From positions 434,001 to 498,000 of the forward strand of contig CAVZYN010000002.1 in NCBI GenBank assembly GCA_963779515.1: a stretch of 64,000 bases of DNA. The letters run 5' to 3'. Position 1 is the first letter of the stretch. Each line of letters opens with the position of its first letter. The notes below the pieces were generated by a model. That model had not been told where the DNA came from. It worked only from the letters and a program-made list of their open reading frames with translations, and made no database searches. Source of the stretch: CAVZYN01 sp963779515. Its GTDB lineage: Bacteria; Pseudomonadota; Alphaproteobacteria; Rhizobiales; Hyphomicrobiaceae. Position numbers and translations under genes: made by a program. Positions 18,028-25,929 of this stretch are shown piece after piece.

Positions 18028-19035
18028 ATGTCCAAGAAAAAACTGATGATTACGGTCGGCATTCTCGCGACGCTTGGTGCGGTCGCGGCCGTCTCCGCGC
18101 AGGGCCATCGCGGCGGGCGCGGCGAGCACGGGCTGATGGGCGGGGATGGTTTTGGCCGCCCTGGCATGTTCAACCGCTCGATTACGGGCGACGATTTCGA
18201 CACGCGCACGCGCGAGCGCTTTGCCCGCCTCGACAAGAACAGCGACGGCTTTATCGATGCGCCGGAAATCGAAGCCGGCATGGCGTCGCGCATGAGCCAG
18301 CGTCAGGGCCGCATGGGCGGCCAGATGGGTGCGGGACAAATGGGCGAGCGCATGATCCGCATGTTCGACGAGAACAAGGACGGCAAGGTCACGAAGGATG
18401 AGTTCGATGCCTACGTGAAGACGCGGTTCGCGGAAGCCGATCTCACTTCTGACGGCAAGATCTCGGATGACGATCTGCCGCCGATGATGCGTGGCATGAA
18501 TGCTTTGGCGGGCGAAGGCGGCGGCATGCCCATGGGTCTTGGCATGCGCCATGGCAGCATGGGTGGTTCCATGGGTGGACCGATGGGCGGCGGCGGGATG
18601 ATGTTCCTGCGCGGCGCGGACGCCAACAAGGACGGCGTGATCACGCTCGACGAAGCGTTGGCGCACGCTGGCAAGCGGTTCGCGCTGATGGATAAGAGCA
18701 AGGACAGTGCCGTCGATAAGGCCGACTTCGAAGCGATGCGGAAGGAGACGACCGACTATCGCGTGAAGCGCTTCATCCATCAGTACGGCGCCGGCAAGGA
18801 CGGTAAGGTCTCGCGCGAGCAATTCAATCAGCGCGCAAAGGAGCGGTTTGCGCGCGCGGACGTGAACGGCGACGGCACGCTGTCGCGTAATGAATTGCCA
18901 GGCCGCGGTTGGTTTGGCGGCCGTGGCCGCCATCACGGAGGTCATGAAGGTCCAGGCTTCGAGCGCGGCCAGGGTGGTCCTGGCGGCATGATGGGACCAG
19001 GCGGCCGCGGCCCGCGCGGCGGCGAAGAGGAGTAA
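18028..19035 (+). CDS. Exported Met/Gly-rich protein with seven EF-hand-like loops
   Basis: This is a secreted protein of 335 residues from ATG 18028 (GGAGA upstream), with signal peptide MSKKKLMITVGILATLGAVA cut near VSAQ. Seven EF-hand loops are visible: DKNSDGFIDAPE, DENKDGKVTKDE, DLTSDGKISDDD, DANKDGVITLDE, DKSKDSAVDKAD (degenerate), GAGKDGKVSREQ (first Asp lost) and DVNGDGTLSRNE. Between them are Met/Gly-rich linkers (GGQMGAGQMGERM; GSMGGSMGGPMGGGGMM). The tail is Gly/Arg/His-rich. Calcium binding is expected; Met-rich stretches could also bind soft metals. It precedes an ECF sigma, anti-sigma and CpxP-like set, suggesting an envelope or metal sensing module. Confidence 0.87.
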   Translation: MSKKKLMITVGILATLGAVAAVSAQGHRGGRGEHGLMGGDGFGRPGMFNRSITGDDFDTRTRERFARLDKNSDGFIDAPEIEAGMASRMSQRQGRMGGQMGAGQMGERMIRMFDENKDGKVTKDEFDAYVKTRFAEADLTSDGKISDDDLPPMMRGMNALAGEGGGMPMGLGMRHGSMGGSMGGPMGGGGMMFLRGADANKDGVITLDEALAHAGKRFALMDKSKDSAVDKADFEAMRKETTDYRVKRFIHQYGAGKDGKVSREQFNQRAKERFARADVNGDGTLSRNELPGRGWFGGRGRHHGGHEGPGFERGQGGPGGMMGPGGRGPRGGEEE

Positions 19036-19097
19036 GCGCTCCGGCGCGAGATGGGCTAATGTGAAACGGCAGATACCAGACGTCGCGGAGACCACGA

Positions 19098-19727
19098 GTG
19101 CTGGCACGCAGGATCGAGCCCGGATCGTCCCCACGGTCCGGGCTTGCGCACGGCGAGGGGGAGGGCGAGGCGTCATTGCTCGTCCGTACCTCGGCCGGCG
19201 ATGCGGCGGCGTTCCGCTTGCTGGTCGACCGGCATTTGCCGGCGGCCGCTGGGTTGGCCCGGCGGATGCTGCGCGACGACGCGGAGGCCGAGGACATCGC
19301 GCAGGAAGCGTTGTTGCGGCTGTGGCGAAATGCAGCGAGCTTGGAATTGGGACCAGGGGGTGTCCGGCCATGGTTACGGCGGGTGGTGTCGAATCTCTGT
19401 ATCGATCGCGTGCGGTCGGGCCGCAATACGACGGTGACAGACGAGGTGCCGGAGGTTCCCGAGGCGCCAACGCAATTGCGGTCGCTGACGGAGCGCGATA
19501 CGTCGGCACGCGTCGATGCGGCGCTAAAGACACTGCCCGAACGTCAGCGGCTGGCGCTCGTGCTGTTTCACTACGAGGGGCTGAGCCAAGTGGAGATCGG
19601 CGCAGAACTCGGTGTGACGGACGAGGCGGTGGAATCGCTGCTGGCACGGGCGCGGCGGACGTTGAAAGCCGCGCTGAAGGACGAATGGCAGGCGTTGTTA
19701 CCGGATAGCGGCGACGAACGCGTTTGA
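19098..19727 (+). CDS. ECF-type RNA polymerase sigma factor
   Basis: This is an extracytoplasmic-function sigma factor of 209 residues. Region 2 (ARRMLRDDAEAEDIAQEALL, then RPWLRRVVSNLCIDRVR) and region 4 (ALKTLPERQRLALVLFHYEG, then SQVEIGAELGVTDEAVESLL) are both present. The GTG start at 19098 lies 7 nt after GGAG. It stands 62 bp after the EF-hand gene and 4 bp before the anti-sigma-like gene. Regulon and signal are unknown; the neighbours suggest envelope or metal stress. Confidence 0.9.
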   Translation: MLARRIEPGSSPRSGLAHGEGEGEASLLVRTSAGDAAAFRLLVDRHLPAAAGLARRMLRDDAEAEDIAQEALLRLWRNAASLELGPGGVRPWLRRVVSNLCIDRVRSGRNTTVTDEVPEVPEAPTQLRSLTERDTSARVDAALKTLPERQRLALVLFHYEGLSQVEIGAELGVTDEAVESLLARARRTLKAALKDEWQALLPDSGDERV

Positions 19728-19731
19728 AGAT

Positions 19732-20229
19732 GTGACGGCGATGATGGTGACGACGATGATGACCCGGGCTGATTTGATTGGATTGCTCGACGCTTACGGA
19801 GCGGAGCTGGATCGCTGGCCAGAACAGCAGCGCGTGGCGGCGATGGCCCTGCTGGCGGTGGATGCCGACGCGCGGCGGCTGCACGCGGAGGCCAATGCGC
19901 TCGATCGTGTGCTGGATCGGGCGCCGCGGATTGTGGCGAGCCGGGAGACGGAGCTGGCGGATCGGATCATGGCGGCGGCAGCGCGCACACCGCGGGTTGC
20001 GGCGAGCAACGCCTCGCCGGTCGTCGCACCTGCCACGCCACGCGTGCCGACGCTGCCGCGCCGCGATCTGTGGCGGGCCGCCGGGATGATGGCGGCGTGT
20101 CTCGTCCTCGGTTTTTCGATCGGCTGGTCGGATCTCGCGCAACGTTTCGCGCCGGCAGTCGAGGCGCTGACATCGAGCCGGATCGACATCGCGGACTCCG
20201 GCGATCACTGGGATGAGGACATTCTATGA
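19732..20229 (+). CDS. Probable membrane anti-sigma protein
   Basis: This protein of about 160 residues has one TM (LWRAAGMMAACLVLGFSIGW) near the C-terminus and a cytosolic N-terminal helical region (LLDAYGAELDRWPEQQR). That arrangement is typical of small anti-sigma factors coded next to ECF sigma genes. There is no zinc-finger HxxxCxxC motif. The start is uncertain: a run GTG/ATG/ATG/GTG/ATG/ATG spans 19732-19759, and MTRADLIGLL at 19759 is a good alternative. It overlaps the following gene by 4 bp. Anti-sigma function is inferred from position. Confidence 0.72.
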   Translation: MTAMMVTTMMTRADLIGLLDAYGAELDRWPEQQRVAAMALLAVDADARRLHAEANALDRVLDRAPRIVASRETELADRIMAAAARTPRVAASNASPVVAPATPRVPTLPRRDLWRAAGMMAACLVLGFSIGWSDLAQRFAPAVEALTSSRIDIADSGDHWDEDIL

Positions 20230-20753
20230 GCGCCGAGTTGCCCATAACGGCTGCTGTGCCGCGACGCTGGTTTGGCGCGCCGCGCTGGCTTGTGGCTCTG
20301 CTCGGCGTGTCGCTGGCGGCAAATTTGTTGATTGTAGGAATGGTCGGTGGCGCGATCTGGCGGCATCGCGGCAATCCACAACAAGGGTTCAACATGCTCG
20401 GCTATGTGGCATCGCTGCCGTCCGAGCGGCGACAGATGATCTTTGGCAAGGCCGGTCATCATCGTGCCGAGTTGCAGCCGATCCGTCAGGAGCTGCGCGC
20501 GGCGCGGCAGGCGATGATGGACGTGCTGGTGGCGGAGCCGTTCGATCGGGCTCGATTTGTTGCGACGCAGGAAAAGCACGCGGAGTTGCTCGTGAAATTT
20601 CGCAAGGTTGAATCTGCCTTTATGGCGGATCTGGCCGTCACACTCTTGCCGGAAGAGCGGCGCGCGTTTGCGCGCTGGCGCGAACAGCGTCGCGGGCAGG
20701 GCCGGTGGGGTGAAGATGGCGAGGACGCAGGAGGAAAAGGTAAGCGGCCGTAG
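20226..20753 (+). CDS. CpxP/Spy-like periplasmic heavy-metal sensor family protein
   Basis: This 175-residue membrane-anchored protein matches the heavy-metal-resistance (CpxP/CnrX-like) pattern. An N-terminal TM (LVALLGVSLAANLLIVGMVG) is followed by a helical periplasmic domain with SLPSERRQMIFG, a basic helix (RQELRAARQAMMDVL) and the closing LPEERRAFARWREQR. CnrX-type proteins help control ECF sigma factors by holding the anti-sigma, which fits its place as third gene after sigma and anti-sigma. The metal ligands of CnrX are not obvious, so the signal is unknown. Confidence 0.82.
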   Translation: MSAELPITAAVPRRWFGAPRWLVALLGVSLAANLLIVGMVGGAIWRHRGNPQQGFNMLGYVASLPSERRQMIFGKAGHHRAELQPIRQELRAARQAMMDVLVAEPFDRARFVATQEKHAELLVKFRKVESAFMADLAVTLLPEERRAFARWREQRRGQGRWGEDGEDAGGKGKRP

Positions 20754-20864
20754 GTGTCTCACCGCCGTTGCCGACGATGCGAGCCGGCTCCATCAAGGAT
20801 GTCCGGGCTCGCGTCGCTCAGGCGCATTGATGCGGGTGTTGTCGTGAAAGACCGATGCGGCCTT

Positions 20865-21113
20865 TCACTTCTTCTTGGTCTTCTGTGTCAAGGTCGAGGC
20901 GGCAACCGACTTGGCAGCCTTGCTGGCTTTTGGATCTTGCAGGATCTTCGAGGCCTTGGCGGCGACGGCTGGGCTGGTCTCTTCCTTCTTGGTCTTCGAC
21001 TGGGTCAGTGCGGAAGCTGCCACGGACTTCTCGGCTGCACTCGCGGATTTGCTCTGTAGGACTTTCGACGCGGCAGACGAGACTTTCTTGCCGGTGCTTT
21101 CAGCTTTCGCCAT
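20865..21113 (-). CDS. Lys/Ala/Ser-rich two-repeat small protein
   Basis: This is an 82-residue, highly basic, low-complexity protein. Two internal repeats are plain: SKVLQSKSASAAEKSVAASA with LTQSKTKK, and SKILQDPKASKAAKSVAASTL with TQKTKKK. There is no signal peptide or TM. The Lys/Ala composition recalls bacterial histone-H1-like or nucleoid-associated tails, but the ordered repeat (SK-[VI]-LQ ... AAxKSVAAS-[AT]-LTQ) suggests a short helical module. Similar small proteins appear to be common in Hyphomicrobiales, without a known role. It is monocistronic and convergent with the CpxP-like gene. Confidence 0.75.
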   Translation of the reverse strand: MAKAESTGKKVSSAASKVLQSKSASAAEKSVAASALTQSKTKKEETSPAVAAKASKILQDPKASKAAKSVAASTLTQKTKKK

Positions 21114-21297
21114 TGATGTTCTCCCAATTCGGTCGCCGTAACGGCATGACCGGGCGCCGCAAGATGCGCTGATTCGCCCTGGGGCGGCAGTGGGATATGC
21201 TGACTGCGCCGCACCGTTGCGCGATCGGACTAGGCCTCAGCCACTCCTTGACGGGTGCAACTGGTCCCAGTCCCCGGCGGGGAGAGCGGAGGCGTTC

Positions 21298-22224
21298 TTA
21301 CCGCGTGGGTACGGGTTTGTCGCCGCGATAGTCGTAGAATCCGCGCTGGGATTTGCGGCCGAGCCATCCGGCTTCGACGTACTTCACCAGCAACGGGCAG
21401 GGGCGATATTTCGAGTCCGCCAAGCCTTCGTAGAGCACCTGCATGACGCTGAGACAGGTGTCGAGGCCGATGAAGTCGGCGAGTTCGAGCGGCCCCATCG
21501 GATGATTGGCGCCAAGCCGCATGGCCTTGTCGATCGCATCCACGGTGCCGACGCCTTCATAGAGCGTGTAAACGGCTTCGTTGATCATCGGCAGCAGAAT
21601 GCGATTGACGATGAAGGCCGGAAAATCCTCCGAGACGGCGATGGTTTTGCCGAGGCTTTCGACGAACTTGCGCGAGGCGTTGAAGGTTTCGTCCTCGGTC
21701 GCGATGCCGCGAATGAGCTCAACGAGCTGCATCAGCGGCACTGGGTTCATGAAATGGATGCCGATGAAGCGCTCGGGTCGATCGGTCGAGGCGGCAAGGC
21801 GCGTGATCGAGATCGATGAGGTGTTGCTCGCCACCATCGCGCTCTTCTTGAGGTGCGGGCACAGCGCGGCGAAGATCTTGCGTTTGACGGCTTCGTCTTC
21901 GGTTGCCGCCTCGATCACGAGATCGGTGTCGCCGAACGCCGCGAAGTCGGGCGCGTAAGAGACGCGCTTCAGCGCTGTCTGCATGTCGGCGTCCTTGATG
22001 AGCCCCTTGGTGACCTGTCGCGTCATGTTCTTCTGCATGATCGCCATGGCCTTGTCGTAGGCCTCGCGCTTCAGATCGGAGATCGCGACATCGTAGCCTG
22101 ACAGCGCGACGACGTGGGCGATGCCATTGCCCATTTGACCGGCGCCGATGATACCGATCTTCTTGATGACCGTGACCGGCGTGACGCCGGTCTTGGTTGT
22201 GGCTGTTTTCGTTGCTGCGTCCAT
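21298..22224 (-). CDS. 3-hydroxybutyryl-CoA dehydrogenase
   Basis: This is an NAD-dependent 3-hydroxyacyl-CoA dehydrogenase of 308 residues, oxidising 3-hydroxybutyryl-CoA to acetoacetyl-CoA (or the reverse in PHB and butyrate metabolism). The Rossmann motif is KIGIIGAGQMGNGIAHV. The catalytic His lies in FIGIHFMNPVPLMQLVE, and the C-terminal domain has GANHPMGPLELADFIGLDT. A short Thr-rich leader precedes the fold. It follows etfA/etfB on the same strand with a 48-bp gap, so beta-oxidation-type electrons can pass to the ETF encoded next door. Confidence 0.93.
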   Translation of the reverse strand: MDAATKTATTKTGVTPVTVIKKIGIIGAGQMGNGIAHVVALSGYDVAISDLKREAYDKAMAIMQKNMTRQVTKGLIKDADMQTALKRVSYAPDFAAFGDTDLVIEAATEDEAVKRKIFAALCPHLKKSAMVASNTSSISITRLAASTDRPERFIGIHFMNPVPLMQLVELIRGIATEDETFNASRKFVESLGKTIAVSEDFPAFIVNRILLPMINEAVYTLYEGVGTVDAIDKAMRLGANHPMGPLELADFIGLDTCLSVMQVLYEGLADSKYRPCPLLVKYVEAGWLGRKSQRGFYDYRGDKPVPTR

Positions 22225-22272
22225 GACGCTGAGCTCCTAATTCGGTTGCGCCGCCCCCGCGGCACGGAATCT

Positions 22273-23208
22273 TTATTTCGAAAGTTCCGCCGTCAGTTCA
22301 GGCACGGCGGTGAACAAGTCGGCGACAAGACCATAATCGGCGACCTGAAAGATCGGTGCTTCGCCATCTTTGTTAATGGCGACGATGACTTTCGAATCCT
22401 TCATGCCGGCGAGATGCTGGATCGCGCCCGAAATGCCGACCGCGATGTAGAGTTCGGGTGCGACGACCTTGCCGGTCTGGCCGACCTGGTAGTCGTTCGG
22501 CACGAAGCCCGCGTCGACGGCGGCGCGCGAGGCGCCCATGGCCGCGCCGAGCTTGTCGGCGAGTGGTTCGATAAATTTCTTGTAGTTCTCGCCCGAGCCC
22601 ATGCCGCGGCCGCCAGAAACGACGATCCGGGCGGAGGAAAGTTCCGGCCGGTCGTTCTTGACGATATCTGCCTTCTCGAACGTCGAGAGCCCGGCGGCGC
22701 CGGGTGCAGAGATCTTCTCGATGGCCGCGTTGCCGCCTTCTTCCGTCGCTTGGAACGATGCGGTGCGAACGGTGATCACTTTCTTGGCGTCGGTCGACTG
22801 CACGGTCTGGATGGCGTTGCCGGCGTAGATTGGCCGCTCGAAGGTGTCAGCGGAAATCACCTTGGTGATATCGGAGAGCTGCATCACGTCGAGGAGGGCG
22901 GCGACCCGCGGCAGCACGTTCTTGCCGCTTGCGGTCGAGGCGCTGACCAGCGCCGCATAGTTCGCCATCAGCGGCTGGATGAGTGCGGCCATTTCCTCAG
23001 CGAGCTGGCGTCCAAGATGCGGGGCATCGGCGACCAGAACTTTTTTCACACCATCGAGTTTGGCGGCCTGCTCGGCAACCGTGCCACAGCCGGCACCGGC
23101 GACCAGGATGTGGACGTCACCTAGGGCCTTTGCCGCCGTCAGCGCCTTCGCGGTGATGGCGTTGAGCGATTTGTTGTCGTGATCGGCAACGAGAAGTACG
23201 GACATCAA
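22273..23208 (-). CDS. etfA: Electron transfer flavoprotein subunit alpha
   Basis: This is the FAD-binding ETF alpha subunit (311 residues), which accepts electrons from acyl-CoA dehydrogenases and passes them to ETF-ubiquinone oxidoreductase. The C-terminal FAD domain is clear: RIVVSGGRGMGSGENYKKFI, VGQTGKVVAPELYIAVGISG, AIQHLAGMKDSKVIVAINKD and FQVADYGLVADLF. It overlaps etfB by 4 bp. The glutaryl-CoA dehydrogenase at 60 kb is another potential donor in this window. Confidence 0.96.
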   Translation of the reverse strand: MMSVLLVADHDNKSLNAITAKALTAAKALGDVHILVAGAGCGTVAEQAAKLDGVKKVLVADAPHLGRQLAEEMAALIQPLMANYAALVSASTASGKNVLPRVAALLDVMQLSDITKVISADTFERPIYAGNAIQTVQSTDAKKVITVRTASFQATEEGGNAAIEKISAPGAAGLSTFEKADIVKNDRPELSSARIVVSGGRGMGSGENYKKFIEPLADKLGAAMGASRAAVDAGFVPNDYQVGQTGKVVAPELYIAVGISGAIQHLAGMKDSKVIVAINKDGEAPIFQVADYGLVADLFTAVPELTAELSK

Positions 23209-23960
23209 AGAACCCCCGCCTCGGTTTTGAGTTTGGCGACGAGTTCAGCCGCTGTCGCGACCTTAACTCCGCTCTTGCGGCCGGTAGGTTCCGTCGTCTT
23301 CAGCACCTTGAGGCGCGGGGCGACATCGACGCCAAGATCCGCGGGCTTCTTGATGTCGAGCGGCTTCTTCTTCGCCTTCATGATATTTGGCAGCGAGGGA
23401 TAGCGCGGCTCGTTCAAGCGCAGGTCGGTCGTGATGACGGCTGGCATCTTCAACTTGAGCGTCTCGAGGCCACCGTCGACTTCGCGCGTCACGATCGCGG
23501 CGCCATCGGCGAATTCGATCTTGGAGGCGAAGGTTGCCTGCGGCCAGCCGAGGAGGGCCGCCAGCATCTGGCCGGTCTGATTGCAGTCGTCGTCAATCGC
23601 TTGCTTACCGAGGATCACGAACGCTGGATTCTCCGCGGCGATCACAGCCTTCAAGAGCTTGGCGACGGCGAGCGGTTCGATTGTTTCGCCCTCGGGGGTC
23701 TCAACCAGGATGCCACGATCGGCGCCCATCGAGAGCGCGGTGCGGATCGTCTCTTGTGATTTCGTCGGTCCGATGGAGACGGCGACAATCTCCGTCACCT
23801 GACCTTTTTCCTTCAGCCGCACCGACTCTTCGACGGCGATTTCGTCGAACGGGTTCATCGACATCTTGACGTTGGCGAGTTCAACTCCGGAGCCATCCGA
23901 CTTGACGCGGATTTTGACGTTGTAATCGACAACGCGTTTGACCGGCACGACGACTTTCAT
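23205..23960 (-). CDS. etfB: Electron transfer flavoprotein subunit beta
   Basis: This is the AMP-binding ETF beta subunit (251 residues). Characteristic segments are KVVVPVKRVVDYNVKIRVK, the recognition-loop region ANVKMSMNPFDEIAVEESVR, and LGKQAIDDDCNQTGQMLAAL. The C-terminus ends in the alpha-contacting arm. It is the first gene of the etfB-etfA-hbd run on the minus strand. Confidence 0.96.
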   Translation of the reverse strand: MKVVVPVKRVVDYNVKIRVKSDGSGVELANVKMSMNPFDEIAVEESVRLKEKGQVTEIVAVSIGPTKSQETIRTALSMGADRGILVETPEGETIEPLAVAKLLKAVIAAENPAFVILGKQAIDDDCNQTGQMLAALLGWPQATFASKIEFADGAAIVTREVDGGLETLKLKMPAVITTDLRLNEPRYPSLPNIMKAKKKPLDIKKPADLGVDVAPRLKVLKTTEPTGRKSGVKVATAAELVAKLKTEAGVL

Positions 23961-24152
23961 GGGACTGCGGCTCCGATGTTCGAACGGCGGCGGGGAATCT
24001 AGCCATTGTCTGGCGTACGACCCGCAAATTCAGTCGTGTGAGGTGGTTCTTCCCGATCCTGTAGCTTCAGTGCATCAGGTGTTGCGCCGAGTCTGGCCGA
24101 CGCTGCGCTTCGCACTTGCGAGACGAAAACCTAAGGCGCGCCCTAACCTGTG

Positions 24153-24896
24153 TCAATCGGGCGTCGTTGAAGGCTTTTGGGGATAGTTTCCGCCGTGTGC
24201 GGTGCGATCGAACAGGGCCGTGCCTGGGCGGCGCAGCACGAGGACCAGGAGGGCGCCCGCCAGGAACCCGCCGAGATGGGCCCACCAAGCAGTATCTGAA
24301 TACTGCGGTATCAGCACCATCATGACCTGGGAGATGAGCCACGACCCAAGCGCCGCCCAAACGGGGATGCGCAGCGGAATGAAGCGGAAGGCCAGGACCC
24401 AGACGCGGACCATCGGGTGCAGGATCAGGTAGGCGGCGATGATGCCGGAGACGGCGCCGCTGGCCCCGATCAGGGGGATGGTCGAGCCCTCCCGCATCAC
24501 GGCATGGGCGAGGCCCGCGGCGAGGCCCGAAAGCAGATAGAACGCAAGGAAGCGGGCGTGGCCCATGGCGTCCTCGACGTTGTCGCCGAACACCCACAGA
24601 AACAGCATGTTGGTTGTGAGGTGCAGGATGTCGCCGTGCAGGAACATGTAGGTCAGCAAAGTGAAGCGCTCGGGCACCGCGATCGCGTCATTGGGCCCAT
24701 GCGCGGCGCCGCCGAGGAAGCCGACCTGATAGAGTTCCTTCGGGATGATTGCGAAGCTCGCGGCGACGCGGTAGTCGGCGTTGGCGACGGTCTCGATGAT
24801 GAAGACGGCGAGGTTGATCGCAATCAAGGCCAGCGTCACCCACTGCACGCGGATCGATCGCAGCGGATTGTCGTCCTGCACCGGGATGAAGACCAT
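24153..24896 (-). CDS. Rhomboid-family intramembrane serine protease
   Basis: This is a six-TM rhomboid protease of 247 residues. The catalytic Ser is S146 in IGASGAVSG and the His is H207 in WWAHLGGFLAG. The HxxxN element is HLTTNMLFLWVFGDNVED, with the family's typical acidic loop. A short cytosolic leader (VFIPVQDDNPLRSIRVQWV) is typical of the alphaproteobacterial branch. Substrates are unknown. It lies downstream of the adenosyltransferase gene on the same strand. Confidence 0.93.
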   Translation of the reverse strand: MVFIPVQDDNPLRSIRVQWVTLALIAINLAVFIIETVANADYRVAASFAIIPKELYQVGFLGGAAHGPNDAIAVPERFTLLTYMFLHGDILHLTTNMLFLWVFGDNVEDAMGHARFLAFYLLSGLAAGLAHAVMREGSTIPLIGASGAVSGIIAAYLILHPMVRVWVLAFRFIPLRIPVWAALGSWLISQVMMVLIPQYSDTAWWAHLGGFLAGALLVLVLRRPGTALFDRTAHGGNYPQKPSTTPD

Positions 24897-24943
24897 CGCT
24901 CAGTGTGCGCGGCGGCCGGTGGTCTTGGCAAGGGCGGGCGCGA

Positions 24944-25528
24944 TCACCCCCGATTCTTCCCCGGCACCCACAGCACGTCGGCCTTGCCGAGGTCGTTGAC
25001 GTGGCGGCTGGCGACGAACAGCAAATCCGAGAGCCGGTTGATGTACTGGAGGGCTGCGTCGCTGACGGGCTCTTTCGGGTCGGCGGCGAGTTCGACCATG
25101 TGGCGCTCGGCGCGGCGGCAGACGGTGCGCGAGACATGCAGCGCAGCGGCAGCCGCCGACCCACCCGGCAGAACGAATGAGCGCAGCGGCTTCAGCTCGG
25201 CGTTCATGTCGTCGATTTCGTTTTCGAGGCGCTTCACTTGCGCGGCCGTCATGCGCAGTGGCTCATATTCAACCTTCTGGCCTTTATCGGGCACGCAGAG
25301 ATCGGCGCCGAGATCGAAGAGGTCGTTCTGGATGCGCAGCAGCATGGCGTCGACCTTCGGATCGGCGCCCGCGAGATGGATGCGTGCCATGCCAATTGTC
25401 GCGTTGGTCTCGTCGACGGTGCCGTAGGCGGCGATGCGAAGGTCGAATTTGCGGACCCGGTCGCCGGAGCCGAGCGCGGTGGTGCCGTCATCGCCGGTGC
25501 GGGTGTAGATCTTGTTCAAGACGACCAT
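24944..25528 (-). CDS. Cob(I)yrinic acid a,c-diamide adenosyltransferase (PduO/MMAB type)
   Basis: This enzyme adenosylates cob(I)alamin to coenzyme B12. The 194-residue protein has the N-terminal ATP-binding signature IYTRTGDDGTTALGSGDRV followed by AAYGTVDETNATIG. Late motifs are RSFVLPGGSAAAAALHVSRT and VCRRAERHMV, both typical of PduO-type enzymes. The start ATG follows GGAG. The gene is followed by the rhomboid gene and preceded by the HIG1 gene, an order seen in Hyphomicrobiales next to etfAB. Confidence 0.93.
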   Translation of the reverse strand: MVVLNKIYTRTGDDGTTALGSGDRVRKFDLRIAAYGTVDETNATIGMARIHLAGADPKVDAMLLRIQNDLFDLGADLCVPDKGQKVEYEPLRMTAAQVKRLENEIDDMNAELKPLRSFVLPGGSAAAAALHVSRTVCRRAERHMVELAADPKEPVSDAALQYINRLSDLLFVASRHVNDLGKADVLWVPGKNRG

Positions 25529-25551
25529 GGTTGGTCTCCGTTGTGACGACG

Positions 25552-25743
25552 TCAGCCGCGTTTAATGTAGAACGTGAGCATAATGATGAGGACAGCGAGG
25601 AACTGCAGGCCGACGCGCCAGCGCATCAGCGATTGGGAGAGGCTCGGGCTGGTGCCGCGCATCATGGTCCAGAGGCCGCCCAACAGGACGGCGAAGACAG
25701 CCAGGACCGCGATCGTGCTCGCGTAAGTGAAGGCGGTTTGCAC
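25552..25743 (-). CDS. HIG1-domain (twin transmembrane) small protein
   Basis: This 63-residue inner-membrane protein has two TM helices (STIAVLAVFAVLLGGLWTMM and LQFLAVLIIMLTFYIKRG) joined by a polar loop with SLSQSLMRWRVG, the HIG1 signature region. The start is GTG, 5 nt after GGAGG. HIG1 proteins associate with cytochrome oxidase or other respiratory complexes; that role here is a family-level expectation. It heads the minus-strand run towards the adenosyltransferase. Confidence 0.85.
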   Translation of the reverse strand: MQTAFTYASTIAVLAVFAVLLGGLWTMMRGTSPSLSQSLMRWRVGLQFLAVLIIMLTFYIKRG

Positions 25744-25929
25744 GTAACCTCCAGGACATGATGTGCAACACGGGGTAGAAGACGGTTAGAAGTTATGTGG
25801 GGCGCGGTTTTTGATAACGCACCCATGCCACAATTCGCGTGATCTCTGATACTGGATTCCTGAGCGTTTGGATTGTCGATTCGGCCGACGGCGGAATTCC
25901 GCGCGGTGCATTGCAGGGGACCCCAGGGC

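Noticed and set aside
17884..20208. 774-codon open frame on the minus strand opposite the EF-hand and sigma genes
   Set aside because: It is Arg/His/Pro-rich antisense of well-supported genes, an effect of high GC with few stop codons. No domain or start signal was seen.
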